NCBI GenBank assembly: GCA_949316495.1
Contig: OX439003.1
Span: forward strand, 48,619,725-48,683,724
Reading direction: 5' to 3'
Length of the DNA stretch: 64,000 nucleotides
Source of the DNA: Amphiduros pacificus
Lineage: Eukaryota > Annelida > Polychaeta > Phyllodocida > Hesionidae
Shown piece after piece: positions 42,455 to 52,620 of this stretch. The notes below the pieces were generated by a model, which did no database searches, was not told the DNA's origin, and worked only from the letters and a program-made list of their open reading frames with translations. The position numbers and the translations under genes are program-made. Each line of letters opens with the position of its first letter. Positions within the stretch are counted from its first letter, which is position 1.

Positions 42455-44347
42455 ATGTCCAGAAATGATAACACAAAGCCACTGGTGGGAAAGAAGCCAG
42501 AGGGCGCCACAATCAAACGGGCAGTGCCTGAGGGTACAGGAAATAAACAAGAGGAAACATACATTATTAAGCATATATTATCTGATTTTTACCATAGAAA
42601 AAAGAAATCTAGGTTCTATAAAGTATGGTGGGAAAACTTTGATAAAAGAGACTATACAATTGAGCCAGAAGAAAATATCCCTGTGCAAATCATAAATGAA
42701 TATATGCAAAAGAAAAAAAGTAGAAATGGTACAAATACTAATGTAACTTCAATTTGTTCACAGATGGCGGCAAAATCAGTAGGAAAGACTGGCCCTAAGA
42801 CGAGGGCAAGGGATGCCAGGCGCTCCCTTCCAAAGGACTGGGCGGACGATGAGGTCAGTCCAACATCCTCTCCGCCTTCATGCTTCGCCCAGCCACTAGT
42901 GCTGAAGCCGCCTGTCCTTCAGGCCCCCATCCTACAACTAGGGGCAGGTAGGAGTCAATCAATGACGGAACAACCACTAGATGATTTGAGGGGACAACTA
43001 GAGCGTGAGAAAGAACGAAACGCCACCCTACTGACCGAACTCGATAGGGAGAGAAAGGTAGTAGTAGAGCTGAGGAGAGAACTTGACCATAATACCACAA
43101 GATTAGACGAATATCGCTCAAACGAACTAGCTCTAGAGTCAAAGATTAAGGAACAAGACACTCTGATAAAAAATCAGGCGACAACTATCACTGAAAGGTC
43201 TGAAAAGAATCATGAACTAGAGACAAAAATCGATGCACTGGCCAAGGGGCGAGTTCAGACACTAGAGCCTGTGGTTGACACCAGGGATCGTGTCCTATAT
43301 ATTCTAGATGACACCTACAAAGGGATGGAGGAGTTATCGGTGAGGGATGACCGGAAGACGGAAATCGAAACTTCCATATCCAGTGTCAATGATCTCAAGA
43401 ACTCACTAAAAAACAGTGATTTTAGAGGTAAACTAGCTACTTACTCAGCGGTTGTGATCTGTCTAGGTCTCAAAGAAATATATGATGGCGGTGACGGAAT
43501 CATGATTAGACTGGCACTGGTGGAGGCGGTGGAAGATCTGGCCAGATCGGTCACGTGTAATGTATTCTTATGCCAGGTCCCACCAATCTCCATGAACTGT
43601 GACTATTCGTGGATATCAAATCACACATTGTTGAATGAGGGTCTGACTCAATACAGATGCACTGGGAAGATCCTAGTATTGATCACACCACTGTCAATAA
43701 CCAAGCCTTCTACTAGCAGTGTGGTCATATCAGCTACAGATCACAGGCTGCAAGAAAAGCCCTTCTACACGTGGTCAGTTAGCATAGCTGGCCGTCTAAA
43801 AATGACCAGGGACAGCTTTTCAGTTGATGTAATCTCAGACTCTGAGTCTGAGTCTGATGTTGCTGAAGGTGGTCTCGGGTTCAATGACTCAGACTATCCC
43901 GAAGAAGTGGTACGCACTGATATCCCAAATGACATGGCAGCTGCGTTAATCGGCCTGAAAGGTGCGACAATAAAGAAGATGGAAAGTGAATCATCAACAA
44001 TCCTCAGAAAGGTGGACACAGTGGTTAAAAACACCAAGACAGCACACATAGTGATTACAGGAACCCCGATTGGCATCGCCAAAGCCATAGTGCTGATCAG
44101 GGACAAAATAAATGAGGGACCAGATAAGCCTAAACCTAAGCCAAAAGCCTATGAACCTTGCATCCATTATAAGAGGGGACACTGCAAGAACGGTGATGAG
44201 TGTGCGTATCTGCATGATGCGGAGTATCAGCACATCCAAGGCAGAAACCGCAGAGCAGCACCAAGGGATGTGAGGGATGCTAGGGATGCCATGGCCAGTA
44301 GGTCTCCTCCTAGCTATAGGAAATCAAAGAAACCGAAAAAGTTTTGA
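42455..44347 (+). CDS. Family C LINE ORF1: coiled coil, SGNH-like, KH and CCCH protein
   Basis: The first ATG in the frame is at 42455 (630 codons); the frame is open slightly upstream but without ATG. Basic N-terminus; Ser/Pro linker about 110-170; coiled coil about 174-268 (LRGQLEREKERNATLLTELD and on); a block about 325-395 (LATYSAVVICLGLKEIYDGG ... VFLCQVPPI) resembling SGNH-hydrolase/esterase folds known in CR1 ORF1 proteins, though no GDS catalytic motif is seen; acidic SESESD linker; KH domain about 483-553 with the GxxG loop in ALIGLKGATIKKM and a final VVITG-type strand and helix; CCCH finger about 568-587, CIHYKRGHCKNGDECAYLH (CX7CX5CX3H); Arg-rich tail. This protein would bind and package the LINE RNA. 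It ends at TGA 44345. Confidence 0.85.
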   Translation: MSRNDNTKPLVGKKPEGATIKRAVPEGTGNKQEETYIIKHILSDFYHRKKKSRFYKVWWENFDKRDYTIEPEENIPVQIINEYMQKKKSRNGTNTNVTSICSQMAAKSVGKTGPKTRARDARRSLPKDWADDEVSPTSSPPSCFAQPLVLKPPVLQAPILQLGAGRSQSMTEQPLDDLRGQLEREKERNATLLTELDRERKVVVELRRELDHNTTRLDEYRSNELALESKIKEQDTLIKNQATTITERSEKNHELETKIDALAKGRVQTLEPVVDTRDRVLYILDDTYKGMEELSVRDDRKTEIETSISSVNDLKNSLKNSDFRGKLATYSAVVICLGLKEIYDGGDGIMIRLALVEAVEDLARSVTCNVFLCQVPPISMNCDYSWISNHTLLNEGLTQYRCTGKILVLITPLSITKPSTSSVVISATDHRLQEKPFYTWSVSIAGRLKMTRDSFSVDVISDSESESDVAEGGLGFNDSDYPEEVVRTDIPNDMAAALIGLKGATIKKMESESSTILRKVDTVVKNTKTAHIVITGTPIGIAKAIVLIRDKINEGPDKPKPKPKAYEPCIHYKRGHCKNGDECAYLHDAEYQHIQGRNRRAAPRDVRDARDAMASRSPPSYRKSKKPKKF

Positions 44348-47300
44348 CATTATCCAAGTGGTACAGGTGTGAGAATAGAAACATACAGATGTAGGAAGTG
44401 CAAAAATAAAAAGGATGTTATCAAAAGTCAATTGTATCATATAGAATCGAATAAATGTAGCATTGATATTAATTGTAAGAACAATGATGTACTAAAATAT
44501 GACCACATAGTTCAATATATCAAGAACTCAATAAAAGATTATATGGAAATGAATGGTTGTTGTCACACTCAATTTGCTTATTTATTTTGCAACCTTAAAA
44601 AAGTAACCATCACCCACAAATGTAACTGTGTGGATCTACACAAAATAAGTCTACATTATATAGATAAACTATGCTCAATTGAAAGAACAAATACCTACCT
44701 AAACTTAATTCTTAACAATTATTTAAAAAATAACAACATACTTACGCTTCCAATTTTCCATGGCATCTACCAAGATGCTATAGCGCTTGTACCACTAAAT
44801 AGTCTGTCAGATAGTGCATTAGTATCTAATATTCTGAAGACAAATACTGAAACGACACAAAACAACAATCACAAACCTGAAACGCAGAAACAAAAAATAA
44901 TTCCGTTAAAAAACATGCATATAAGTCTGCTCACAGTTGAATGTTTTCTGAGGGAAAATGTAAAAACAATAAAAGCCATGATAGGATCTAAAAGTAAAGT
45001 GAACCATTATTACGATTTTACTATGTCAACAAAGAATTTTACTACGACACCACAACTTTACTACGATTTGGCTAAAAATAGCCTGTCAGGTGCTAAAAAT
45101 AACCCTGTATCACGTGACATTGACCACGCCAGACCCATTCTTAATGAAACCTCAAATAACAAACGCCTGCACGTGGGTAAAAATAGATTACGCAACCCCA
45201 AATCAAAATCTGTCGTCAGTCCACGTGACCAAATTGGAAACGCCCACTTATCAGAGACCACAATCCGACGGAGTTTTCAATCAGCCGAAAAAAGGAACTC
45301 AACCTCCATATCGAAACAAAATAACATAATACTCATTACAAGCGAGCAAAACATGGAAATGCGGCAGCAAAGTTCAACAAAGCGAACCATAACTGGTACT
45401 TATGACAGTTTAAACTCGCAAATCGACAACTTTGAAGCCACGCCCACAAGCACGGTGATTGGCGGCTCCGCGAAGAGAGCATATTATGGTCTAGGGTTTC
45501 CCCCATTGATAAACTCATCAATGAGCCAGGAGAAAGGGAATCCCGTAGCTTCCACGGATCTTAATGTCACACATCAAAATGCATATAAGACGGGAAACAC
45601 TAGAAATCTAAAAAACAAGAAGTTGTTAAATAAACTTTCGCAAATAAACATTGGGTCCTGTAATACACAAAGCATTTCACATAAGATTCTACTTGTCAAA
45701 GACTATATGAAAGAACAAAATCTACATGCGCTTTTTATAACTGAAACTTGGCTGCATGAGACGGGAGATGAACGAATTAAAAATGAACTTGAAAGTGGAG
45801 GTTACAGGTTCCATTCCTTTCCCAGAATTGGAAGAAACGGAGGCGGTTTGGGACTCCTTCACCGAATCGAAATCCCCTTTAAAACCAACAGGCTAAATCC
45901 ACCAAGAGTCAGCACAATGGAGATAATGGAAAGCTCTTTACATATTAAGAGTAAACATGTAACCATTGTCACCATATATAGACCAGAGCCCTCTGGTGGA
46001 AATATGTATACCTACTCACAATTCTATGATGAGTTCACACAACTGATTGCTCATTATGGGTCATTTAACCATGAGGTTCTTTTCCTAGGTGACTACAACT
46101 TTCACATGAACAAGCCAAGAAAACCAGATGTTGTTAAATTTAATGACATTCTGTCAACATTCGATATGACCCAATGGATAAAAGAGCCCACTCACAGACA
46201 TGGAAACACTCTTGATTTAGTGATGTCTTTTAAAAATAACAAATATCTAAAAGGCCCTAAAGTGGATGAATACATATCCGATCACAAAGTGATCCTACTC
46301 CAACTGGATATAAATCCCCCAAAACCAACCAAAAAACCAATTTGCTACAGAAATTTCAAGAACATGGACATAAATGCCCTGAAAACTGACATCAGATCTG
46401 TTCTCCAAACTAAAGATGATTGGGAAAATCTATCTCTTAAAGACTTGGTGAATTTTTATGATACAAAGCTGACCTTGGTGCTAGATAAACATGCGCCAAT
46501 GAAATCAGCTAAAGTAACAAATCGCAATAATGTCCCCTGGATGAATAACCACATAAAAAAAGAGCGGTCCCTAAAGAGAAGACTAGAGAGAAAAATGAAC
46601 AAGACTGGTCTACAAATTGATAAAGACCTTTATAAGACAAAGAAAAATGCTTACAATACTTTGCTGAAATCAGCACAATCAGACTATTTTGCCACTCTGG
46701 TGCATGAAAATAAAAATGACCCAAAAAAGCTTTTCAAGGTCATCGACAAGGTTATGCACAAACCTGAAGACATCCCTATGCCTCCGTCAAATAATGATAT
46801 GGAGCAAGCAAACAAATTTAATAAATTCTTCCTTGAGAAAATCGACTTAATTAGACTTAATATTGATGCGACACCTGTTGGCGATTACACACCACCAGAC
46901 GGTAGCTCAAAAAATCAAGAGGATGCAAACCAATCCAAATTAAACAGATTCATGCCACTTACCCCTGAAGAGGTCAGGAAGCTAATTAAAAAGGCTGCAA
47001 AAAAGTCTTGTGAACTGGATCCGCTCCCTGCCTGGTTATTGCATGACCTGATCGATGATCTGCTTCTGATAATCACCATCATCATAAACAAATCATTAAC
47101 CGAAGCGAATATGCCTGAAAATATGAAAATAGCAATTATTAAACCTCTCCTGAAGAAGCTGGGTCTAGAATTAGTAGAAAAAAATTACAGACCAGTATCA
47201 AACCTCAGCTACATCTCCAAACTAACAGAAAGAGCTGTCGCCGAGCAACTAATGGCACATTTAGTCATAAACGGACTAACGGACACCTTCCAATCTGCTT

Positions 47301-48535
47301 ATAAGAAATTTCATAGTACAGAAACGGCATTAATGAGAGTACAAAATGATATTCTTCTGAGTTTAGATAATAGAAACTCTGTCATACTACTCCTACTGGA
47401 CTTGTCTGCCGCATTCGACACCATTGACCATGATATACTGTTTGATCGACTACACTCCCGTTGTAATATCAGTGGTCATGCCCTAGACTGGATAAAGTCT
47501 TACCTCGAAAACCGAAAACAATGTGTTAAGGTGGGACTGCAAAGGTCAGCAAATGAACAGATAAAATATGGGGTCCCCCAGGGCTCGGTCCTAGGACCAA
47601 TACTGTTCACAATATACATGTCCCCCATGGCGGATATTCTAAAGAAGTACAACATGAACTATCACATTTATGCAGATGATACGCAAATCTACATTCCCAT
47701 CGATCACTCATCAGAAATAAACGGTGAAATGAGCAAAATTAAACTCGAAAAATGTGTGGATGAAGTCAGATCCTTTTTAATATCAAATAAAATGAAGATA
47801 AATGACAGTAAAACTGAAATGCTATTATGCACGGACATACGGAATACCGTTACCAACTTACCATCATCTGTCAGAGTAGGAGCCTCAATCATATCACCAT
47901 CACCTAGTGTTGTGGATCTAGGCATCACTCTAGACTCAAAAATGAACCTTAAAACTCAAATAAAAAAGATGTGTAAAAAGGGCTATTATCATATTAGGAA
48001 CCTAGCAGCCATTAGGCCCTGTCTAGATGAAAGGACAGCAATCACATTAACTCATGCATTTGTGACGTCTACGCTAGACTACGGAAACGGATTGCTTGCT
48101 GGTTTACCAAATTCGGAAATTAGGAAGCTGCAATATGTGCAGAATGCTGCAGCTAGGGTTGTTGGTAAACTCAGGAAATTCGACCACATATCGGAAAAGC
48201 TGAGGGAATTACATTGGCTTCCTGTGCACGCAAGAATAAAATTTAAGGTACTCTTAATGACCTGGAAGGCATTAAACGGTAAGGCACCCACTTACCTGTG
48301 TGATCTATTACATGTCAAACAAGGGGAACGAGACCTTAGATCAAATGATGGCACCTATCTGTGTGTACCGAAAATGCGCCTTAAAACGGTAGGTGATAGG
48401 GCTTTCTCAGCAATAGGTCCGAGACTTTGGAATGCGTTACCATCAAACGTTAGAAGTAGTACCACAGTCGATTCTTTTAAGAGTAGACTCAAAACTCACC
48501 TCTTCAGAACACACGTTCTGTGCTTAGCGCTATGA
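44348..48535 (+). CDS. Family C LINE ORF2: Cys-rich extension, endonuclease, reverse transcriptase
   Basis: The frame is continuous with ORF1 across one TGA and is open to 48535. No in-frame ATG occurs until the MEMNGCC region about 180 bases in; GTG at 44369 is the earliest near-cognate start. Residues about 1-425 are unlike a standard CR1 ORF2: YRCRKCKNKKDVIKSQLYHI-ESNKC suggests a zinc-binding start, then a low-complexity Asn/Ser/Thr stretch. APE endonuclease from about 426: INIGSCNTQSI, FITETWLHE, FLGDYNFHMNKP, SDHKVILLQL. RT from about 870: LLKKLGLELVEKNYRPVSNL, LLDLSAAFDTIDHDIL (A), YGVPQGSVLGPILF (B), IYADDTQIYI (C). The thumb and C-terminus follow with DYGNGLLAGLP, LHWLPVHARIKFKVLL and RLWNALPSNVR. 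All catalytic residues visible are kept. Confidence 0.88.
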   Translation, partial: HYPSGTGVRIETYRCRKCKNKKDVIKSQLYHIESNKCSIDINCKNNDVLKYDHIVQYIKNSIKDYMEMNGCCHTQFAYLFCNLKKVTITHKCNCVDLHKISLHYIDKLCSIERTNTYLNLILNNYLKNNNILTLPIFHGIYQDAIALVPLNSLSDSALVSNILKTNTETTQNNNHKPETQKQKIIPLKNMHISLLTVECFLRENVKTIKAMIGSKSKVNHYYDFTMSTKNFTTTPQLYYDLAKNSLSGAKNNPVSRDIDHARPILNETSNNKRLHVGKNRLRNPKSKSVVSPRDQIGNAHLSETTIRRSFQSAEKRNSTSISKQNNIILITSEQNMEMRQQSSTKRTITGTYDSLNSQIDNFEATPTSTVIGGSAKRAYYGLGFPPLINSSMSQEKGNPVASTDLNVTHQNAYKTGNTRNLKNKKLLNKLSQINIGSCNTQSISHKILLVKDYMKEQNLHALFITETWLHETGDERIKNELESGGYRFHSFPRIGRNGGGLGLLHRIEIPFKTNRLNPPRVSTMEIMESSLHIKSKHVTIVTIYRPEPSGGNMYTYSQFYDEFTQLIAHYGSFNHEVLFLGDYNFHMNKPRKPDVVKFNDILSTFDMTQWIKEPTHRHGNTLDLVMSFKNNKYLKGPKVDEYISDHKVILLQLDINPPKPTKKPICYRNFKNMDINALKTDIRSVLQTKDDWENLSLKDLVNFYDTKLTLVLDKHAPMKSAKVTNRNNVPWMNNHIKKERSLKRRLERKMNKTGLQIDKDLYKTKKNAYNTLLKSAQSDYFATLVHENKNDPKKLFKVIDKVMHKPEDIPMPPSNNDMEQANKFNKFFLEKIDLIRLNIDATPVGDYTPPDGSSKNQEDANQSKLNRFMPLTPEEVRKLIKKAAKKSCELDPLPAWLLHDLIDDLLLIITIIINKSLTEANMPENMKIAIIKPLLKKLGLELVEKNYRPVSNLSYISKLTERAVAEQLMAHLVINGLTDTFQSAYKKFHSTETALMRVQNDILLSLDNRNSVILLLLDLSAAFDTIDHDILFDRLHSRCNISGHALDWIKSYLENRKQCVKVGLQRSANEQIKYGVPQGSVLGPILFTIYMSPMADILKKYNMNYHIYADDTQIYIPIDHSSEINGEMSKIKLEKCVDEVRSFLISNKMKINDSKTEMLLCTDIRNTVTNLPSSVRVGASIISPSPSVVDLGITLDSKMNLKTQIKKMCKKGYYHIRNLAAIRPCLDERTAITLTHAFVTSTLDYGNGLLAGLPNSEIRKLQYVQNAAARVVGKLRKFDHISEKLRELHWLPVHARIKFKVLLMTWKALNGKAPTYLCDLLHVKQGERDLRSNDGTYLCVPKMRLKTVGDRAFSAIGPRLWNALPSNVRSSTTVDSFKSRLKTHLFRTHVLCLAL

Positions 48536-49232
48536 ACAGTCTTGACTGGTATCAGCGCGATACAAATTTTATTATTATTATTATTATTATTACTGACAGT
48601 ATGCATATCTAGTAAAAACTGGATATGTGTGGTTTTACAAAAAAATTAAAAATGGTCACATGGTGGCAGCACTGTACCGAAAAAATTTGCCCGATGACCC
48701 CCCCTTTTTTTTTAGTTTTTCACTCAGAATGTCATTTGCTACAATTCTGCCAATTTTTAACAAAATCTGAGTGTTGGAAGTGATATGGATCTTGTCCCTT
48801 TAAGAGAAATCAAGCGCATTCTCAACCAGCATTTGCAAATATTGGCCATCTTGATTTCTGTTATGAGTGAACTCATCGAGTACATATCGACACATATGAA
48901 ACATCCTACCGGACTACTTCCTATATGTCTTCTCCAGAAAAATATGCACCTCTCCAGTCTCTGACTTTCTTTGTTATATTTTGTTTTATGAGTTTAAGTT
49001 AAATATATAAAACGTGTCTGGGCATTATATGACACACCTTATATCCAATGTAAATAATTACATGATAACCTTATGTATAGTGAAACGAGATGATTATACA
49101 AGTAATGAACGAGTGGCCATACCTTATTTGATTGGGGGTGTACATGAAAATATCAGGTATTTTGTCAGGTATTTTGGCTTTAGGAAAAACAAGTAATGTG
49201 TAGTTTCCAAAAACATTCAAATCCATAGCATT

Positions 49233-49330
49233 AACACAGTGCATTGTGTAGGTACTGTTTGATGATAAAGATGATAGACACAAAAGGCAATACTGACAAA
49301 TATAAAGAGGAAGAAATTTTCCTCATTCTA
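49233..49330. repeat. 98-bp direct duplication, copy 1
   Basis: AACACAGTGCATTGTGTAGG onward to TTTTCCTCATTCTA is repeated at 50330-50427 with only a few differences. The start is near-palindromic (ACACAGTGCATTGTGT). Confidence 0.85.
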
Positions 49331-49346
49331 TGGGCACAAGTGATTG

Positions 49347-49466
49347 TGCCCTTGACATGACAACCCACCCGGTCACAGATTTACAAGGACAATGGGTTAA
49401 CCCTTTGACATGGGCCTCAGCTCGTGTGAAATTGTATCATGATTTCAATCTCGGCATGGCCTAATA
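49347..49466 (-). mobile_element. SINE fragment (middle part, antisense)
   Basis: CCTTGACATGACAACCCACC, GGTCACAGATTTACAAGGAC, GGGTTAACCCTTTGACATGG and CAATCTCGGCATGGCC match the SINE body in antisense; both ends are missing. Confidence 0.8.
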
Positions 49467-50329
49467 TGCACATCCAAAGAATTCAATATTTTTTTTTTAT
49501 ATGTATAATGACTTAACACAAAAATATGAAATCTTCATATTGGGGTAATGAGCTATATTTGAGCTATAATCATGTCAGAAAATAGGATCGAATGTTTTTT
49601 CATCTCCTTATTCGATTTTATTTGAGCTCAGACATGTTTACAAAGAAACTATTGTATGGGGCCAATTTCAAGATTTTATCATGTATTTTAAACTTAAGTT
49701 TAAAATAGTCGATCATGAGGCCAACCTTGAGCATGTATGAATATATCCAGTGCAATGCAATAGTCCAAATGTTTCAGTATTAGCACGTGTCTCACAGGTT
49801 TGATGATATGATTTGACCCTTTCCCATGGCTTGATACTCTGCATTACATAGGTAGTATTCAATTACTACCTCTACAGTCACTGCCCTGTTTTGATCTCAT
49901 TCAATGTTTGGAAATCTCTGACAAATACTTGCCTTGCTCACAAAAATATCATAAAATCTGAATTAACCAACATTAGGTTAAAAACTGTAACCAGGTGTCT
50001 GGCACATATACTGACCAATCAGTACAACTGCCAATACAAAACAAATCTATTTATATTCTTTCACCAATGAATTGCCAGTCAGATGTTTCTGAATACCAAT
50101 GACAGGCGCTTGATTTTGTGTGGACATTTACAGCTTTGGTGGCAGGGACTAATATGTCAGAGAAGTCCTGCTATGGAAATTGCTCACTCCCAACATTTTG
50201 CCTGGATCCACATTTCAATACAGACATGACCATACCTATCAAATCAAATATTGCAATCATTATTTTAACTGTCAAATAAAACCACAATTTGAATGACGAA
50301 ATATGTGTAGTAATAACGCTAATAATATC

Positions 50330-50427
50330 AACACAGTGCATTGTGTGGGTACTGTTTGATGATAAAGATGATGGACACAAAAGGCAATACTGACAATTAT
50401 AAAGAGGAAGAAATTTTCCTCATTCTA
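50330..50427. repeat. 98-bp direct duplication, copy 2
   Basis: Second copy of the unit at 49233-49330, same orientation, about 1.1 kb away; flanks differ on both sides. Confidence 0.85.
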
Positions 50428-51510
50428 CCAATGCTGTCTGGCAGAGGTGACCAAAACACAATTTCCTTGACTGAAAGAATATCCACAAAATACTTCTCGA
50501 CAACTTAACCAGTCAGAAACTATACATTAGCTTTCCAGAAGGTTACTTCACAGGCAATCTATCTGTAGATCTGATATACAGGTTAGTGCCATTTCAAATC
50601 AAGCTTTAGATTTTTTGTAATCACAGAGTATTCATACTTGTTTTTGATTTTCATTCAATGTCATCAAATTTATTACATTTACTCACATTCATCAGTATTT
50701 AAAATATCCTTAACATCAATAAATAAGTAAATCACAATATATCGAGTGGTTTCATGGACTTCCGACAGAACTCTGCTTGGGATATCAAACATGTTAAACT
50801 CCTAATTGAAGGCTACCCCCAAAAATGCACCCAAGGCTAATAATAATAAAATTAATATCTGATGTAAGATTCATCGTCTGTTCATCATTTCAGGGTTTCA
50901 TGAGGTGAGACATAATATAAGTCACAAAGGTGGGGCTGAAATTCAATGGACCTCTTATCCTTGCCTTTTTGAAAGCTGGCTGGAGACATTTCATTTGTAT
51001 CATCAAATAAGCACGGCAATGCAATGCATAGCTTTTCATTATTTATCATCGGGTAGTGTTAGAAGTGCGATACTTATCATTATTAGATATCTATCTCTCT
51101 CAATCATGCAATGTGACCAATATCGTCAACCTTGCTGGGAATCTATGGGGGTAGCATGACCGTTCATAACCTGAACCAGGTGTGTGAAACCTTTCTGTAA
51201 TCATTATCTATGATACAAGGTAACCTTAACATGATACACAATCAATCTATCACATTTATCTAAGCACCTGTATGAATACAGTATATCTTCATTAATATAA
51301 TATGACACTCAATTACTGAAAACAGTACATATTGAAAAGAGAGAGAATTATATGATTATTTAAAATAGGCAATTAATCTAAACAAGTTCTTTTCAGCATC
51401 ATATATTTTTTTAGTTCCAAAATAAGATGTGTAATGATATTCTGCATTAGTCATGATTTTTATATTTGATTTAAACACATCGATATCATGAGTGAGGTGA
51501 CTTTAAAGAG

Positions 51511-51591
51511 TCATTGGTTTGCCTCCAGGAAGGCTGCACAGCATCTCACACATTGCTCATACACTGTCTCAAAATCATTAAAGTCATCTCC
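51511..51591 (-). CDS. Terminal exon of a host gene (minus strand)
   Basis: On the minus strand a GATTTCAG acceptor is followed by exactly 27 codons in phase 0: GDDFNDFETVYEQCVRCCAA-FLEANQ and TGA. The short, clean, acidic then helical reading with a good acceptor is typical of a last coding exon. It matches in phase the exon at 63759-63880 upstream. The protein family is not recognised. Confidence 0.55.
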   Translation of the reverse strand, partial: GDDFNDFETVYEQCVRCCAAFLEANQ

Positions 51592-52197
51592 CTGAAATCA
51601 AATAGTAGCATGAAATAGAGTTAAATGGTACTGTGTACATACATAATATAAAAACAAGTAAATATATCAGGGTGCATATCTATTAACAAATATGAAGATT
51701 GGATCCCATGCAATGAACAAAAAATAGAAGTGAAAATTTCCATCAATGCCATCCAGACAAAATCATTATTGCATAGATTAATTGCATAATATATAAATTC
51801 CAGATTTGATGATTAAATCTTTTAAATCCCAAACTATGATCACAAAAGAATAAGGCTAAAAGGAAACTTTATTTTTATGGTACACTTTCATAGTATGGAG
51901 GAAAATTATAATGCACATTGATCTGTCGGCTCTGTAAATGAGGCTCTGTTTGGTACACATGGTTTGGGGGAAATGTGGCAACTATAAAAAGTATCAAGTC
52001 ATATTGGGATATTAATCTACAAATTTGTTAACAAACAAAAATGGAGTTAAAGATCGATGTTACGATTTTGTGATCTTAGAATAGATGCTCTGTAAAATGG
52101 ATATGTGCTTCTGAAAGATTGTGAGAAATGTGACATTTTCATGCTTAAAGCATGGACTACAAAAAAACAGTTATGACATACTACTTGTTTAGACTTT
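51592..52197. other. Intron-like, nothing recognised
   Basis: AT-rich sequence between the minus-strand terminal exon and the first promoter-like module. No feature is seen. Confidence 0.4.
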
Positions 52198-52620
52198 GTG
52201 GGTTACGATGCTCCCTGCGCTGGTTATATGACCATAGTATAGGTTCTGTAGCGTGTGTTTCCATTAAAAGCCTTTAAGGTTTTAGGAATTTTTGTTTTTG
52301 TGAGAAGTTTTGGTTGTATTAAATAGTTATATGTAATCTACTAGCAGAATGTGCAATGGGTGGAAGGGGTCCGAGTTGAAAAATTTCCTGTTAATTAATA
52401 TGAGCTTTGTTTCTTGTATATTTGTGGTAGGTTAGTTTGTATAGTTGTGGTTTATTTAATGTTTGGTTAAGGCATGCTCGTGTTGTTTAAATGTAGAAAT
52501 TTGATATCGTATTTGTGTTGGTAACTTGAATCACGTAAAAAGTGGGCGGAGCTTGTCCCTGACGTATTGGTGTCATATGCTTTATTGGTTTGAGCTGGGC
52601 GACCTCTGCCGTTTAATGCG
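52198..52620 (+). repeat. Promoter-like module, instance 3 (outside the LINE tail)
   Basis: TTACGATGCTCCCTGCGC, GCGTGTGTTTCCATTAAAAG, ATCTACTAGCAGAATGTG, GTGGGCGGAGCTTGTC, TGACGTATTGG and GCGACCTCTGCCG follow the module order, with more divergence than instances 4 and 5 and without the first 110 bp. It lies beyond the family A tail at 52915. Confidence 0.65.

Larger units (their letters stand above)
41265..48595 (+). mobile_element. Family C LINE, structurally complete (CR1/L2-like), 7.3 kb
   Basis: 5' UTR of about 1.2 kb, ORF1 (42455-44347), ORF2 (same frame, to 48535), a short 3' UTR ending GGTATCAGCGCGATACAAAT and a final TATTATTATT microsatellite. The RT motifs (DLSAAFDTIDH, GVPQGSVLGPILF, YADDTQIYI), no RNase H and an ATT tail fit the CR1/L2/Crack group. 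Both ORFs look uninterrupted, so the copy is young. The left edge is uncertain by tens of bases; no clear target-site duplication was found. Confidence 0.85.
48596..51510. other. Noncoding; 98-bp dispersed duplication and a SINE fragment
   Basis: Just right of the LINE lies the partner of the 40965 repeat (GCCCGATGACCCCCCC, T-tract, TCTGAGTGTTGGA). The rest is AT-rich. A frame at 50905-51159 is open but not protein-like. No exon is recognised before the minus-strand terminal exon at 51511. Confidence 0.45.

Noticed and set aside
50905-51159. 84-codon plus-strand frame
   Set aside because: Composition is not protein-like and there are no supporting splice sites or homologous motif.
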